A program made the translations under genes and the position numbers. Of a stretch of 64,000 nt of DNA, positions 9,460 to 18,267 are shown piece by piece. The notes beneath the pieces were generated by a model. That model ran no database searches. It was not told where the DNA came from and worked only from the letters and a program-made list of their open reading frames with translations. Position 1 is the first letter of the stretch; each line of letters opens with the position of its first letter. The DNA comes from Pantoea trifolii (lineage in GTDB: Bacteria; Pseudomonadota; Gammaproteobacteria; Enterobacterales; Enterobacteriaceae), in the NCBI RefSeq assembly GCF_024506435.1, contig NZ_JANIET010000001.1:1612001-1676000 (forward strand), given 5' to 3'.

Positions 9460-10383
9460 TTAATAAACCGAAGGCTCGCCTTGTGGACGCGTTTTGAAGC
9501 GGCGATGCAGCCACATATATTGTTCCGGAGCCAGTAACACTGTCTCTTCGACCACTTTATTCATCACGACAGCGGTCTCAAGTTCAGATTCCAGCGTAAA
9601 TTTATCTCGGATATCAGGCATCATTTTCAGCTCATAGCCGCGCGCATTGGGCAGACGTCGCGCCAGGAACGGCACCACGCTGGGGTTTGCCAGACGAATC
9701 AACATATGGGTGCCGGTGGTGGTTGCCGCATCCTGAACCGCGAAGAACGGTGCAAACACGCTGCTGCGCGGGCCATAGTCATGATCCGGTGCATACCAGA
9801 TAATGTCGTTGTTCTTCATCGCGCGAATCATGCCTTTCAAATCTTTGCGGTCTAGCATGCTTTTATTGGAACGCATGCGGCCCCAGGTTTGTAGCCAGTC
9901 GATGAGCTTATTGTCATTAGGGCGATATACGCCAATGCCCGGGTTATGCATACCAAATACTCGCGCGCCCAATTCCAGAGTCAGAAAGTGCATACCAATT
10001 AATAATATGCCGCGCTTCTCGGCCAGTGCGTTAGCAACATGTTCAAGACCGCTGGTGGTGACCCATTTACGGATGCGCCAGTCTGGCCAGAACCATGCCA
10101 TACCGGTTTCAATTAGTCCCATGCCCACCGATTCAAAATTGTGTTTGACCATCGCGTCGCGTTCATTGGTCGGCATGGTGGGAAAGCACACTTCAAGATT
10201 GCGCTGCGCCACTTCAACACGACGTTTCATGAAACGCATGGCAATGCGACCCAATCCACAGCCAATGGCATGCAACACTGGATAGGGCAATAGCACCAGC
10301 AGGTAGAGGAAACCAATGCCGAGCCAGGTCAGCCAATAGCGTGGATAGAGGAGTTCACGGGTGAGTTTGGGAAGTTGAGTCAT
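9460..10383 (-). CDS. lpxL: Kdo2-lipid IVA lauroyltransferase
   Basis: This 307-residue inner membrane acyltransferase adds a secondary lauroyl chain to Kdo2-lipid IVA in lipid A synthesis. A single N-terminal membrane segment (about residues 15-40) is followed by the HX4(D/E) catalytic motif in [15 protein letters not shown], then [23 protein letters not shown] and [17 protein letters not shown]. The C-terminus [16 protein letters not shown] is typical. The start [17 protein letters not shown] (10383) matches the LpxL N-terminus; an upstream in-frame ATG at 10443 would add 20 non-conserved residues. The paralogue LpxP is possible by sequence, but position next to trhO favours lpxL. Confidence 0.92.
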   Translation of the reverse strand: MTQLPKLTRELLYPRYWLTWLGIGFLYLLVLLPYPVLHAIGCGLGRIAMRFMKRRVEVAQRNLEVCFPTMPTNERDAMVKHNFESVGMGLIETGMAWFWPDWRIRKWVTTSGLEHVANALAEKRGILLIGMHFLTLELGARVFGMHNPGIGVYRPNDNKLIDWLQTWGRMRSNKSMLDRKDLKGMIRAMKNNDIIWYAPDHDYGPRSSVFAPFFAVQDAATTTGTHMLIRLANPSVVPFLARRLPNARGYELKMMPDIRDKFTLESELETAVVMNKVVEETVLLAPEQYMWLHRRFKTRPQGEPSVY

Positions 10384-10650
10384 GGAAATGTCAGTATCCT
10401 GCGTCTTATGCCAGAGAGTCCGGTTTCTGTAATTTTTTGTCATTATGCCATTTTTTCATTCTGGCTGAAATCAAGCATAGACCGTGGGCGGCTATCTGGC
10501 AGCAGGTATGCGCACGAAAACGCAATTGTGTCGCAGAAATGCGCCTGTAATTACATCCGTCAGGTTTATCACACCAAAATTTTTGTATCCGGCAGAATTC
10601 GGGTATTATACGCGCGCTCAATTTCTCTGATTGCTAACAGGACGAACACC

Positions 10651-11706
10651 ATGCCAGTGTTACATAACCTTGTTTCCAATAAAGAGCTGAAGGAACGTAT
10701 GTTGGCGGAAACCGAACCACGTACCACAGTCTCTTTTTATAAATATTTCCAGATCGCCGATCCCAAAGCCTTCCGTGATGCCCTTTACGTTGAGTTAACC
10801 AAACTCAAGGTGTTTGGTCGCGTCTATGTCGCGCATGAAGGCATCAACGCACAAATCAGCGTACCAGCCAGCCGCTACGAAAAGATGAAGGCAGTTTTGT
10901 ATGCCTTTGATGCGGCGCTGAACAATCTGCGCATGAACATTGCGCTGGATGATGACGGTAAATCTTTTTGGGTGCTGCGCCTGAAAGTGCGTGAGCGCAT
11001 TGTGGCGGATGGGATTGAAGATAATAGCTTCGATGCCAGCGATGTGGGCGCTTACCTGAAAGCCGCAGACGTTAACGCGATGCTCGACGATCCGGATGCG
11101 CTTTTCGTGGATATGCGTAACCACTACGAATATGAAGTGGGACGCTTTGATAACGCCATGGAAGTGCCGGCCGATACTTTTCGCGATCAGCTGCCGATGG
11201 CCGTTGATATGCTGCAGGATAAGAAAGACAAAAAGATTGTCATGTACTGCACCGGCGGCATTCGTTGTGAAAAAGCCAGCGCCTGGATGAAGCACAACGG
11301 CTTCAATGATGTTTATCACATTGAAGGTGGGATTATTGAATACACCCGTCGCGCGCGCGAGCAGGGCTTACCGGTGCGTTTCAAGGGCAAAAACTTTGTC
11401 TTTGACGAACGCATGGGCGAACGCATTTCCGACGATATTCTTTCCAGCTGTCATCAGTGCGGCACGCCTTGCGATAGCCACACCAACTGCATCAATGATG
11501 GCTGTCACTTGTTGTTTATTCAGTGCCCAAGCTGTGCTGAAAAATACAACAACTGCTGCAGCCCAATCTGCATGGAAGAGTCAACGCTGTCGCCAGAAGA
11601 GCAGCGCGCACGCCGTGCGGGCCGTGAAAATGGCAACAAGGTGTTTAACAAATCACGCGGTTTGCTGAACATGACGATGGCGATTCCCGCGCCAGATAAA
11701 AAATAA
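10651..11706 (+). CDS. trhO: tRNA uridine(34) hydroxylase (rhodanese domain)
   Basis: TrhO (formerly YceA) performs O2-dependent hydroxylation of U34 in a subset of tRNAs, an early step toward 5-methoxyuridine. The protein is 351 residues. It has an N-terminal acylphosphatase-like domain ([11 protein letters not shown] ... [18 protein letters not shown]), a rhodanese domain with the catalytic loop C200-TGGIRCEKA, and a cysteine-rich C-terminal segment ([20 protein letters not shown] ... [12 protein letters not shown]) likely binding zinc. The start at 10651 follows AGGA at 8-nt spacing; the upstream extension is not conserved. It is divergent from lpxL. Confidence 0.95.
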   Translation: MPVLHNLVSNKELKERMLAETEPRTTVSFYKYFQIADPKAFRDALYVELTKLKVFGRVYVAHEGINAQISVPASRYEKMKAVLYAFDAALNNLRMNIALDDDGKSFWVLRLKVRERIVADGIEDNSFDASDVGAYLKAADVNAMLDDPDALFVDMRNHYEYEVGRFDNAMEVPADTFRDQLPMAVDMLQDKKDKKIVMYCTGGIRCEKASAWMKHNGFNDVYHIEGGIIEYTRRAREQGLPVRFKGKNFVFDERMGERISDDILSSCHQCGTPCDSHTNCINDGCHLLFIQCPSCAEKYNNCCSPICMEESTLSPEEQRARRAGRENGNKVFNKSRGLLNMTMAIPAPDKK

Positions 11707-11714
11707 GCGCAAAA

Positions 11715-11742
11715 CAGCCTGAAGTCAGCGGACTTCAGGCTG
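11715..11742. terminator. Terminator between trhO and yceI
   Basis: A perfect 12-bp stem (11715-11726 with 11731-11742, loop AGCG) lies between the convergent ends of trhO and yceI. The minus-strand exit is GTTTT, so it best serves yceI, but it may act on both. Confidence 0.75.
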
Positions 11743-11750
11743 CATTTGGT

Positions 11751-12326
11751 TTACTTACGCACGCCTTCCACCGAAATAATCAATTCAGCTTTCTGCGATG
11801 CCGGGCCAAGATCTTTGCTGATGTTGAACTCTTTCAGCACGATTTCTCCGCTGGCTTCAAATCCTGCACGGTAGCCGCCCCACGGATCTTTGCCTTCTCC
11901 CATCAATTTTGCGTCGAGCATCACGGGCTTGGTCACGCCATTCAGCGTCAGGTCGCCGGTGATTTTGTAATCCTTGCCGTCTTTCTTCACAGCGGTAGAA
12001 GTAAAGGTCGCCTGCGGGAACTTACCGGTGTTGAGGAAATCCGCGCTGCGCAGGTGTTTATCACGTTCAGCATGGTTGGTATCGAGGCTGTTAGTGTTGA
12101 TGGTCACGTTGACTTTATCTGCTGCAGGATTGGCTTCATCAAACGTGAAGCTGCCGTCAAAATCTTTAAAGGTACCGTACAACCAGCTGTAGCCCAGATG
12201 CTGAATGCGGAACTGAACAAACGCGTGCTGGCCTTCCTTATCAAATTTATAGTCAGCTGCGCTGGCCGTCAGGCTGGCGCTTAATAAGCCGGCCGCTGCT
12301 ACTGCCAATAATGTCTTCTTTAGCAT
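11751..12326 (-). CDS. yceI: YceI family periplasmic protein
   Basis: A 191-residue secreted protein, the same length as E. coli YceI, with a clear signal peptide ([18 protein letters not shown]). Family knowledge: YceI proteins are lipocalin-like barrels that bind polyisoprenoids; E. coli YceI is induced by high pH and osmotic stress. Conserved parts are [37 protein letters not shown] and a C-terminal VEGVRK. It starts 1 nt after the yceJ stop, so the two form an operon coupling a cytochrome b561 and a periplasmic lipocalin. Confidence 0.93.
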   Translation of the reverse strand: MLKKTLLAVAAAGLLSASLTASAADYKFDKEGQHAFVQFRIQHLGYSWLYGTFKDFDGSFTFDEANPAADKVNVTINTNSLDTNHAERDKHLRSADFLNTGKFPQATFTSTAVKKDGKDYKITGDLTLNGVTKPVMLDAKLMGEGKDPWGGYRAGFEASGEIVLKEFNISKDLGPASQKAELIISVEGVRK

Positions 12327-12327
12327 G

Positions 12328-12900
12328 TTACTTTTCCTTTTCAGAGGTTAACGGGATGCGGTAACCCAACATCCTTTTCAGTGTCACATCACGGTCGATG
12401 AAATGGTGTTTCAGGGCTGCCAGCGCGTGCAATGCAGAGAACAGCACCAAACCCCACGCCAGCCAAAGATGAATGTCGCCTGCCAGATCTGCTTGTTGCG
12501 CAGCACCGCTGAACAGTGCGGGAACCTCGAACCAGCCAAATACGGAGATCGGTTTTCTATCGGCGGTGGAGATGAGATAACCGCTGAACAGCAGCACAAT
12601 TAGTAAGCTGTATAACATCCAGTGCGCGGCAGTGGCACCGCGCCGAACGGCGGGGGAATAGCTCGCCAAGGGTTTGGGCTGCGGCGAAATAAAACGCCAG
12701 CCGAGGCGCAGCAGCAGTGCAGCAAACAGCAGCATGCCGATGCCTTTATGAATTTCAGGCGCGTCGTGATACCAGCCGTCGTAATAACCCAATCCGACCA
12801 TCCACAAACCCAGCGCAAACATGCCGTAAATAGCCAGCGCCATAAGCCAATGTAATAAAATGGAGATGGCGCCGAAATGCTGTGTGGAATTACGCCACAT
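12328..12900 (-). CDS. yceJ: Cytochrome b561 family protein YceJ
   Basis: A 190-residue integral membrane diheme cytochrome b of the bacterial b561 type. Four hydrophobic helices carry candidate heme histidines in [33 protein letters not shown] and [10 protein letters not shown] / [17 protein letters not shown]. The motif [21 protein letters not shown] is typical. The start at 12900 ([13 protein letters not shown]) aligns with the usual N-terminus; an ATG 10 codons upstream is possible. Its electron partner is unknown. Confidence 0.92.
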   Translation of the reverse strand: MWRNSTQHFGAISILLHWLMALAIYGMFALGLWMVGLGYYDGWYHDAPEIHKGIGMLLFAALLLRLGWRFISPQPKPLASYSPAVRRGATAAHWMLYSLLIVLLFSGYLISTADRKPISVFGWFEVPALFSGAAQQADLAGDIHLWLAWGLVLFSALHALAALKHHFIDRDVTLKRMLGYRIPLTSEKEK

Positions 12901-13192
12901 ATTAAGTTCCAGAAATGAAATAAGTGGCAATGAGCATCTACATTTTGCAATGAAAGATCAATTAACCTTACTTTTCTATAAAGTCGAAAATCATCTTCGG
13001 AATAAATGAGGATTTAATTAAAACTCAGTCAGGATAATTGAAGGGATGACGTAAAACACAAGGGCTATTGCGGGATATTGCATATTGACTACACCAAATG
13101 CGGCATACCGCTGCATTGAATGTTTATTTAGGTAATTAAATGTCAACTTACGTCAATCTTGCCGACGCAGAGTGAGCGCCGGCATCTGTGCA

Positions 13193-14308
13193 TCAGTCAA
13201 ATCGCGCGAGTGAGAAGGGCTTCATATCGAAAGAGAACGGTTTATTCTGCGCAAATTCACTGGCAAGCTCACCCAACACGCTGGCGAATTTGAAACCGTG
13301 TCCGCTTAAACCGGTGATAATCAGGCGATTCGGCTCACCGGGCAGCGTATCAATAATGAAATCTTCATCCGGCGTATTGTCGTAGCTGCAGGCTTCACCA
13401 TGCAAACAGACGCCCACGCCCGGCAGAAATTGACGCAGGAAGTTAAATGACTCGTTACCATCCACCGCGATGCTGCCAAAAGGTTTGCGATCGGCCGGCG
13501 TTTGCATCAATTGGCCACCATCGTGACGTCCCACTTTCAGCGCGTTGTTATCCGCCGGGAAGCCATAAAAGTGACTGCCATCGCTCATCTCCACAGTGAA
13601 GCCGGGAAATTTGTTGTTTTCGCTGTAGCGACCATCTGCCTGATACCAGGCGAAAACTTTACGCACCGGCGCAACCGGCAAATCAGCGACCAACTGGCTC
13701 ACCCAGGTTCCGGCGCTGACCAGCAATTTACGCGCGCGGAAAATGCCTTCGCTGGTGGTGACCTGCTGCAGATCGCCATCGCGACCCATTTCTGTCACCG
13801 GGCAGTTAAACAGCTGCGCGCATCCGGCTTGTTCCGCCAGCTGCACCCAGCTGCGCACCGCCTGCTCGCATTTGAGGAAGCCGGAGTTAGGCTCGAACAC
13901 GCCAATATAGCCATCTGGCACCGTGAACTGCGGCCAGCGCGCGCGCACTTCATCGGCTTGCAGGATTTTCACATCCAGCTGCCACGCTTTCGCGCTATCG
14001 ATAACATTTTGAATAAAGGTGGAGGTGATAGGCGCTAAGTTGAGGATGCCGCTGCGATGCATGATGCGCTCGCCGCTCTGGTGTTCCAGTTCATCCCACA
14101 GCGTCTGCGCGCGCAGCACCAGCGGCACGTAACGTTCACCTTCGCCATAAGCATGGCGAATCAGGCGGGTTTCGCCATGATGCGTGCCCTGGCTGTGCGG
14201 GGGATGGGCGCTATCAATCATTAGCACTGATAAGCCAGCCTGCGTGGCGTAAAACCCGGCTGCTGCGCCTACCGAACCGCTTCCCACCACAATCAGATCA
14301 TAAACCAT
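13193..14308 (-). CDS. solA: N-methyl-L-tryptophan oxidase
   Basis: A 371-residue flavoprotein of the sarcosine oxidase family. It oxidatively demethylates N-methyl-L-tryptophan (and more slowly sarcosine), releasing formaldehyde and H2O2. The FAD-binding GxGxxG is GSGSVG at residues 9-14. [19 protein letters not shown] is the family flavin-contact loop. C307 in [14 protein letters not shown] is the expected covalent FAD attachment site. The C-terminal [13 protein letters not shown] is conserved. It is transcribed alone between yceJ and bssS, as in E. coli. Confidence 0.93.
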   Translation of the reverse strand: MVYDLIVVGSGSVGAAAGFYATQAGLSVLMIDSAHPPHSQGTHHGETRLIRHAYGEGERYVPLVLRAQTLWDELEHQSGERIMHRSGILNLAPITSTFIQNVIDSAKAWQLDVKILQADEVRARWPQFTVPDGYIGVFEPNSGFLKCEQAVRSWVQLAEQAGCAQLFNCPVTEMGRDGDLQQVTTSEGIFRARKLLVSAGTWVSQLVADLPVAPVRKVFAWYQADGRYSENNKFPGFTVEMSDGSHFYGFPADNNALKVGRHDGGQLMQTPADRKPFGSIAVDGNESFNFLRQFLPGVGVCLHGEACSYDNTPDEDFIIDTLPGEPNRLIITGLSGHGFKFASVLGELASEFAQNKPFSFDMKPFSLARFD

Positions 14309-14371
14309 AACGACATCACTCCAGCAAAACGGTGAAATTTTTCAACAGCATATCAAAAGAGAGCGCCCATG

Positions 14372-14398
14372 AAAAAGGCACCCTGTTGGGTGCCCTTT
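14372..14398 (-). terminator. Rho-independent terminator of bssS
   Basis: Reading the minus strand, a 7-bp stem GGGTGCC / GGCACCC (14377-14383 with 14388-14394) is followed by TTTTT, 17 nt past the bssS stop. Confidence 0.85.
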
Positions 14399-14414
14399 CA
14401 CGCGATAGTAGAAG

Positions 14415-14669
14415 TTAATGCTTTTGATTGTCGCGTAGATACTGCTCGGTAGACTCTATTTTTGCAATGCCAGCTTCGAGAAGTGAGATAAACTGTCTGG
14501 CAACATCAGTTGTCAGCCAGTAGGTCGGGCCCACGTCAGCTTCTTCTTCTTTCTGCCCCTGCGAGGAGAGCGAGTGCAGGCGAATCATCATGGCGTCATA
14601 ACTGTCTACGGTGCTGATATCCCATCCTACCAACGGATGAGTCTGGATGACGTCTTTATTTCTGTCCAT
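14415..14669 (-). CDS. bssS: Biofilm regulator BssS
   Basis: An 84-residue cytoplasmic protein (the same length as E. coli BssS, formerly YceP). Family knowledge: BssS affects biofilm formation through indole and AI-2 signalling; no biochemical activity is established. Diagnostic stretches are VIQTHPLVGWDISTVDSYDA and YWLTTDVARQFISLLEAGIAKIES. GGAGG precedes the ATG at good spacing. Confidence 0.93.
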   Translation of the reverse strand: MDRNKDVIQTHPLVGWDISTVDSYDAMMIRLHSLSSQGQKEEEADVGPTYWLTTDVARQFISLLEAGIAKIESTEQYLRDNQKH

Positions 14670-14839
14670 TATAACCTCCGTATTACTCGTTAAACGAAGT
14701 GCTTCTTGAGGTTCAATGCGGCTGTATCGTGCACTAGCGAAACAATTATAACATGAAATAGCGAGTACAATAGTTAAAAGGTATGACGAACCTAATCAGA
14801 GTGAAAATAAACGCACTTCACATTGACGTTATAGCGAAT

Positions 14840-14871
14840 AATAAAATGCCCGAAACGTCAGGCATTTTATT
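14840..14871. terminator. Bidirectional terminator downstream of the 14947-15216 gene
   Basis: An 11-bp stem AATAAAATGCC / GGCATTTTATT with a 10-nt loop; the AT-rich base gives TTTTATT in both directions. It lies 75 nt beyond the stop of the minus-strand coiled-coil gene. Confidence 0.75.
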
Positions 14872-14946
14872 GGAAATATTATTGGCAGTAGTGACGAAAT
14901 TATCGGCTTTTGTAAGAGGAAACTTTAGGCCGAAAAAGAGAATCTT

Positions 14947-15216
14947 TTAGGCGTGTGGCTCGCTTGGCAGCAGGCCGTGACGTTTCTGAATCTCTTCCGC
15001 TAGCCGGGTAAAATGCTGCTGTAACTGCTCGTCATGGTTCTGGTTTTGCGCTTCCAGCGTCAGGTTGTGGACCAGCAACTGATTGGCGCGATCGTCGAGA
15101 CAGAAGGTCAAGGTGGCAAACGCATTTTCTAATACGGTTAAGCGGCGCTGTTGCTCAGCAATAAATGCCAGCAACTCTCCGAAGGTCATCGCCTCTTCTG
15201 GTTTTTCAGTAGTCAT
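14947..15216 (-). CDS. Small predicted coiled-coil protein, unknown function
   Basis: I do not recognise this 89-residue protein. It is helical in appearance and rich in Q, L, E and N. Heptad-like hydrophobic spacing runs through FGELLAFIAEQQRRLTVLENAFATL and through LEAQNQNHDEQLQQHFTRLAEEIQ, and there is a single Cys in the middle. There is no signal peptide or membrane span. The start at 15216 is fixed by AGGAGG 8 nt upstream; a GTG three codons earlier abuts the SD and is unlikely. It lies between bssS and dinI, where E. coli K-12 has no annotated gene. It could be a small regulator or anti-adaptor, but nothing shows this directly. Confidence 0.75.
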   Translation of the reverse strand: MTTEKPEEAMTFGELLAFIAEQQRRLTVLENAFATLTFCLDDRANQLLVHNLTLEAQNQNHDEQLQQHFTRLAEEIQKRHGLLPSEPHA

Positions 15217-15314
15217 GTAAAACACCTCCTGTAAGCATGACGAGGCAAGAATAGGGGATCGTTTAACATGAGTCTAGATGCAGGCAGTTTTTCTGGCGAG
15301 AGGGAAATAAAAAC

Positions 15315-15340
15315 AAAAAAGCCGGGTGGCGAAACCCGGC
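15315..15340 (-). terminator. Rho-independent terminator of dinI
   Basis: On the minus strand, stem GCCGGGT / ACCCGGC (15321-15327 with 15334-15340) is followed by TTTTTTG, 19 nt past the dinI stop. Confidence 0.9.
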
Positions 15341-15359
15341 AAAAACGGCACAGTGGCTG

Positions 15360-15605
15360 TTAATCGTTATTAAACCAGTCGTCAGCGCTTTCCCAGGTTT
15401 CTTGTAACAGTTCGCTGATGCGTTCGCGTGACTCTTTGCAGCCACCAAACACGCTAAGTTGGTTGCCGCCGGCATAACGCACTTTGACGTGATGATCGTC
15501 GTCAGGGAAATCCTGCGTAATGCGACGGACCAGTTCGATGCTGAGTGCATCCAGTGCACCTGCAGGAAGGGGCGAAGTTTTTGCTACGGTAATTTCAACG
15601 CGCAT
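15360..15605 (-). CDS. dinI: DNA damage-inducible protein I
   Basis: DinI is an 81-residue SOS protein that binds RecA filaments and modulates LexA and UmuD cleavage. The sequence MRVEITVAKTSPLPAGALDAL and the acidic C-terminal helix LLQETWESADDWFNND match the family. The start at 15605 is chosen because CCGGAGG lies 5 nt upstream and the LexA box lies beyond it; a longer frame from 15662 would run through the operator. Confidence 0.95.
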   Translation of the reverse strand: MRVEITVAKTSPLPAGALDALSIELVRRITQDFPDDDHHVKVRYAGGNQLSVFGGCKESRERISELLQETWESADDWFNND

Positions 15606-15624
15606 AGAAGCCTCCGGAATAATA

Positions 15625-15644
15625 TACTGTTTATTTGTACAGTA
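15625..15644 (-). promoter_or_regulatory. LexA (SOS) box of dinI
   Basis: TACTGTTTATTTGTACAGTA matches the LexA consensus TACTGT-N8-ACAGTA exactly in both half sites. It lies 20-39 nt upstream of the dinI ATG, with an AT-rich TATATTAT next to it that can serve as the -10. Confidence 0.95.
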
Positions 15645-15673
15645 TATTATTCCCGAAGGCAAGCAGCAGAAAA

Positions 15674-16720
15674 TTATTCTTTGATGCGCCAGTTCAGCGT
15701 CTCACCGGCAAGGAAAGGCACCAGCGTGTCATCCGCCAGGGCAATGCTCTCTTCAACCTGCCAGGATTCACGCACCAGCGTCAGCGTGCCTTCATTCAGC
15801 GGCAAACCATAGAAGTTCGCGCCGTTCTCTGAGCAGAAGGCTTCAAAATGTTCCAGCGCCTTCAGCTCCTCAAACACCGTGGCGTAAGCAGGCAAGGAGG
15901 TCGGCGCATTGAACACACCGGCGCAGCCGCAACTTGCTTCTTTCAGGTGACGCAGATGGGGGGCGGTATCGGTACCGAGGAATACGCGACGATTACCGCT
16001 GGCGACCAGCTTACGCAGCGCTTCCTGATGAATATTGCGTTTCAAAATCGGCAAGCAGTAGAGATGCGGACGCACACCGCCAACCAGCATGTGGTTGCGG
16101 TTGAACATCAGGTGTTGTGGCGTGATGGTGGCGCCCAGCAACTCGTTTCCTGCCGCCAGATACTCCGCTGCTTCTTTGGTGGTGATGTGCTCCATCACCA
16201 CTTTTAGTGCCGGGAACTGTTTGCGCAGCGGCTCCAGCACAGTTTCAATAAAGCGCGCTTCGCGATCAAAAATATCGATATGGGAATCGGTCACTTCACC
16301 GTGCACCAGCATGGGCATGCCGATCTGCTGCATGCGATCCAGCACCTTCGCGATCGCGGCGATATTGGTCACGCCGTGGCTGGAGTTGGTGGTGGCATGC
16401 GCAGGGTAGAGTTTGGCAGCGGTAAAAGTGCCGTCACGGAAGCCGCGTTCGATCTCATCGGGATCGAGTGAGTCGGTGAGATAGCAGGTCATCAGCGGAG
16501 TAAAAGCATGCTCAGCAGGTAACGCAGCCATGATGCGCTCGCGGTAAGCCACGGCAGCGGCCACGCTGATAACCGGTGGAACCAGGTTCGGCATGACAAT
16601 CGCTCGACCATTCACTGCGCTGGTATAAGGCAGTACGGCGTTGAGCATCGCGCCATCGCGCAGATGAATATGCCAGTCGTCAGGGCGGCGGATGGTAATT
16701 TGCTGAGGTTGGGCTGTCAT
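15674..16720 (-). CDS. pyrC: Dihydroorotase
   Basis: PyrC cyclises N-carbamoyl-L-aspartate to dihydroorotate, the third step of UMP synthesis. At 348 residues it equals the E. coli class II enzyme. The binuclear zinc ligands begin with H17-I-H19 ([10 protein letters not shown]). The carboxylated lysine is in [17 protein letters not shown]. Later ligands are in MLVHGEV and EHITT, and the catalytic Asp is in FLGTDTAPH. The leader carries a start-site-switch hairpin and a possible PurR operator. It lies upstream of dinI on the same strand, which has its own LexA promoter. Confidence 0.97.
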   Translation of the reverse strand: MTAQPQQITIRRPDDWHIHLRDGAMLNAVLPYTSAVNGRAIVMPNLVPPVISVAAAVAYRERIMAALPAEHAFTPLMTCYLTDSLDPDEIERGFRDGTFTAAKLYPAHATTNSSHGVTNIAAIAKVLDRMQQIGMPMLVHGEVTDSHIDIFDREARFIETVLEPLRKQFPALKVVMEHITTKEAAEYLAAGNELLGATITPQHLMFNRNHMLVGGVRPHLYCLPILKRNIHQEALRKLVASGNRRVFLGTDTAPHLRHLKEASCGCAGVFNAPTSLPAYATVFEELKALEHFEAFCSENGANFYGLPLNEGTLTLVRESWQVEESIALADDTLVPFLAGETLNWRIKE

Positions 16721-16729
16721 TCAAAAAGA

Positions 16730-16780
16730 CTCCGGCTGAGAAGAAAACGAGAGGCGCGTTTAGGCCGGGGAGTAATCATA
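16730..16780 (-). promoter_or_regulatory. pyrC promoter and pyrimidine-sensing leader hairpin
   Basis: On the minus strand, TATGAT (16775-16780) is a -10, followed by TACTCCCCGGCC. A transcript starting at the C run (about 16767-16770) carries CTCCCCGGC, which can pair with GCCGGAG (16730-16736). GCCGGAG contains the pyrC Shine-Dalgarno. Starting at the G a few bases on would omit the pairing bases. In E. coli and Salmonella pyrC, high CTP selects the C start and blocks translation; the layout here is the same, so the mechanism is inferred to be conserved. Confidence 0.75.
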
Positions 16781-16787
16781 AGGATGT

Positions 16788-16803
16788 GGGCAACCGTTTG
16801 CAC
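16788..16803. promoter_or_regulatory. Possible PurR operator upstream of pyrC
   Basis: GGGCAACCGTTTGCAC matches 11 of 16 positions of the PurR palindrome ACGCAAACGTTTGCGT, including the central CGTTTGC. It lies where a -35 element is expected. E. coli pyrC is a known PurR target. The match is imperfect. Confidence 0.5.
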
Positions 16804-16822
16804 GGGATTTTATTGTGACAAA

Positions 16823-16846
16823 CAAAAACCGCACCCGAAGGTGCGG
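16823..16846 (-). terminator. Rho-independent terminator of yceB
   Basis: On the minus strand, stem CCGCACC / GGTGCGG (16829-16835 with 16840-16846) has a stable TTCG loop and is followed by TTTTTG, directly behind the yceB stop. Confidence 0.9.
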
Positions 16847-16855
16847 CTACGCGGA

Positions 16856-17419
16856 TTAATCAGTAAACGGAATCACCAATTGTCCCGGTTTCACTTCTAT
16901 CCCTTTAGCGAGTTTCTTCGCCAGCGCTTCTCCTTTACTGCGGTCTGCGCTCAGCACGTAGGCGGGTTTCTCATTGAAATAACGCTTTAGCGACTCATTG
17001 AGATAAGGCGTTAGGGTTTTCATGATCGACGCCATTTTTTCTGGCTGCACCTGCGCATCGACAATCTCCATGTCATGCAGATAAATCGCGCCTTCCTGCG
17101 CGTTGTAAACCGGCTGCGCCTTCATCTTCAGCAGCATTTCGGCCTGCTGCGGACCAAACAGCGAGCTGACATTGATATTGGCTTTACCTGAGAGGGTGAT
17201 TTTGCCAGGTTCTTCACGGCCAATCTGGCTGTTGAGATCGCTCAGCACAATGTGTGCATTCACCAGCCCGGAAACGCCGATGTCTTTTTCGAAGTTATTG
17301 CGCTTTTGCAGCGCCTGATTCACTTCCTGTTCGCTGATAGTGTATTGCGTCAATTGGTTACAGCCGCTGAGTAGCACGGCAAAAAGCAGGGCGACAAGCC
17401 CGGTAAACGCCTTTTTCAT
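16856..17419 (-). CDS. yceB: YceB family lipoprotein
   Basis: A 187-residue lipoprotein (E. coli YceB 186) of the DUF1439 family. The N-terminus MKKAFTGLVALLFAVLLSGC ends in a lipobox; the residue after Cys is N, not D, consistent with outer membrane sorting. Characteristic stretches are YTISEQEVNQALQKRNNFEKDIGVSGLV and the C-terminal KPGQLVIPF. It belongs to a superfamily of tubular lipid-binding folds, so a lipid role is possible but unproven. The start at 17419 gives a proper signal peptide; an upstream ATG would add 11 charged residues. Confidence 0.92.
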   Translation of the reverse strand: MKKAFTGLVALLFAVLLSGCNQLTQYTISEQEVNQALQKRNNFEKDIGVSGLVNAHIVLSDLNSQIGREEPGKITLSGKANINVSSLFGPQQAEMLLKMKAQPVYNAQEGAIYLHDMEIVDAQVQPEKMASIMKTLTPYLNESLKRYFNEKPAYVLSADRSKGEALAKKLAKGIEVKPGQLVIPFTD

Positions 17420-17495
17420 ATAATCCTCATCCTGATCGAAACGGCAAAACAACGATAGCCTGCCTTAATCAGCGGCACCTGTCACCAGGAGAGGG

Positions 17496-17521
17496 ATGAG
17501 AAGCGCCGTGGCGCTTCTCAT
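17496..17521. other. Hairpin downstream of grxB
   Basis: A perfect 11-bp stem ATGAGAAGCGC / GCGCTTCTCAT with a CGTG loop, 10 nt behind the grxB stop. It has no U-tract on either strand, so it may be a 3'-end stabiliser or a Rho-assisted terminator. Confidence 0.6.
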
Positions 17522-17530
17522 GGATGAGGA

Positions 17531-18178
17531 TTATGCAGCGATGGAGGAGAGCAGATTGACCTGAGTTTGTTTCGCCATATTATCGCGATAATCGGCAACG
17601 CGGCTTGGCCACTCAATACCATTGACCAGCGTTAAGGAGCGCAGCAGCGGGAACAGATGAATATCATCTTCTGAAAGTTCGCCATTGACCGCATTGGGCT
17701 TGACGATCAGTTTGTCGAGCTGGCGCAGATCATCGCTGATGTTTTTGATCAAGCCCGGCGCGTGTTTACGCAACTCGCCGAAATCCCCGACGCTGGCCTG
17801 CTTCTTCTCGCTAAAGTAGCTGCGCGCTTCCGGCGTAGCGAATTCGGCAAAGGAGGCATCGGCGATGCGCGGCAACAGCAACTTGTTGACGTAGCCATTC
17901 ACATGGCGCAGCCAGTCGCTAATCGCCGGATTGCTTTTGCCATTCAGCAGCGGTTCGTGATCGTATTTATCCACCAGCCGCACAATATCCATACTTTCCG
18001 GCACCGCGCTGCCATCAGCCTTTTGCAGAATCGGCGCCATTTTCTGGCCGATCAGTTTTTTCGGCGTTTGCTCGTCGTCATTCAACATAACGATGAGTTC
18101 TAACGGCAGATTTTTTAAGCCGAAAATCATGCGTGCTTTGACGCAGAAAGGGCAGTGATCGTAGATGTAGAGTTTCAT
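17531..18178 (-). CDS. grxB: Glutaredoxin 2
   Basis: GrxB is the GST-like glutaredoxin that reduces protein and mixed disulfides with glutathione. The 215 residues equal the E. coli length. The N-terminal thioredoxin fold has the active site C9-P-F-C12 (E. coli has CPYC). The cis-proline region is KMAPILQK, and PESMDIVRLVDK is the glutathione-binding loop. The all-helical C-terminal domain ends DNMAKQTQVNLLSSIAA. SD GGAGAAACGGG lies before the ATG. Confidence 0.95.
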   Translation of the reverse strand: MKLYIYDHCPFCVKARMIFGLKNLPLELIVMLNDDEQTPKKLIGQKMAPILQKADGSAVPESMDIVRLVDKYDHEPLLNGKSNPAISDWLRHVNGYVNKLLLPRIADASFAEFATPEARSYFSEKKQASVGDFGELRKHAPGLIKNISDDLRQLDKLIVKPNAVNGELSEDDIHLFPLLRSLTLVNGIEWPSRVADYRDNMAKQTQVNLLSSIAA

Positions 18179-18198
18179 CCCGTTTCTCCTGTGGTTCT

Positions 18199-18224
18199 AA
18201 GGGTGACGGAGGTCACCCTTTTTT
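18199..18224 (+). terminator. Plus-strand terminator between mdtH and grxB
   Basis: A 9-bp stem AAGGGTGAC / GTCACCCTT (18199-18207 with 18212-18220), loop GGAG, is followed by TTTT on the plus strand. Both neighbouring genes are on the minus strand. Either it ends mdtH transcripts imperfectly (the minus side has only TT after the stem) or it stops antisense transcription. Confidence 0.7.
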
Positions 18225-18267
18225 CGGACGTGCGGGAAGTATGGAAGAGATCTGTGGCAGGGGCAAA

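Noticed and set aside
17496..17521. Intrinsic terminator of grxB
   Set aside because: The stem is perfect but no U-tract follows on either strand; it is kept only as an unassigned hairpin.
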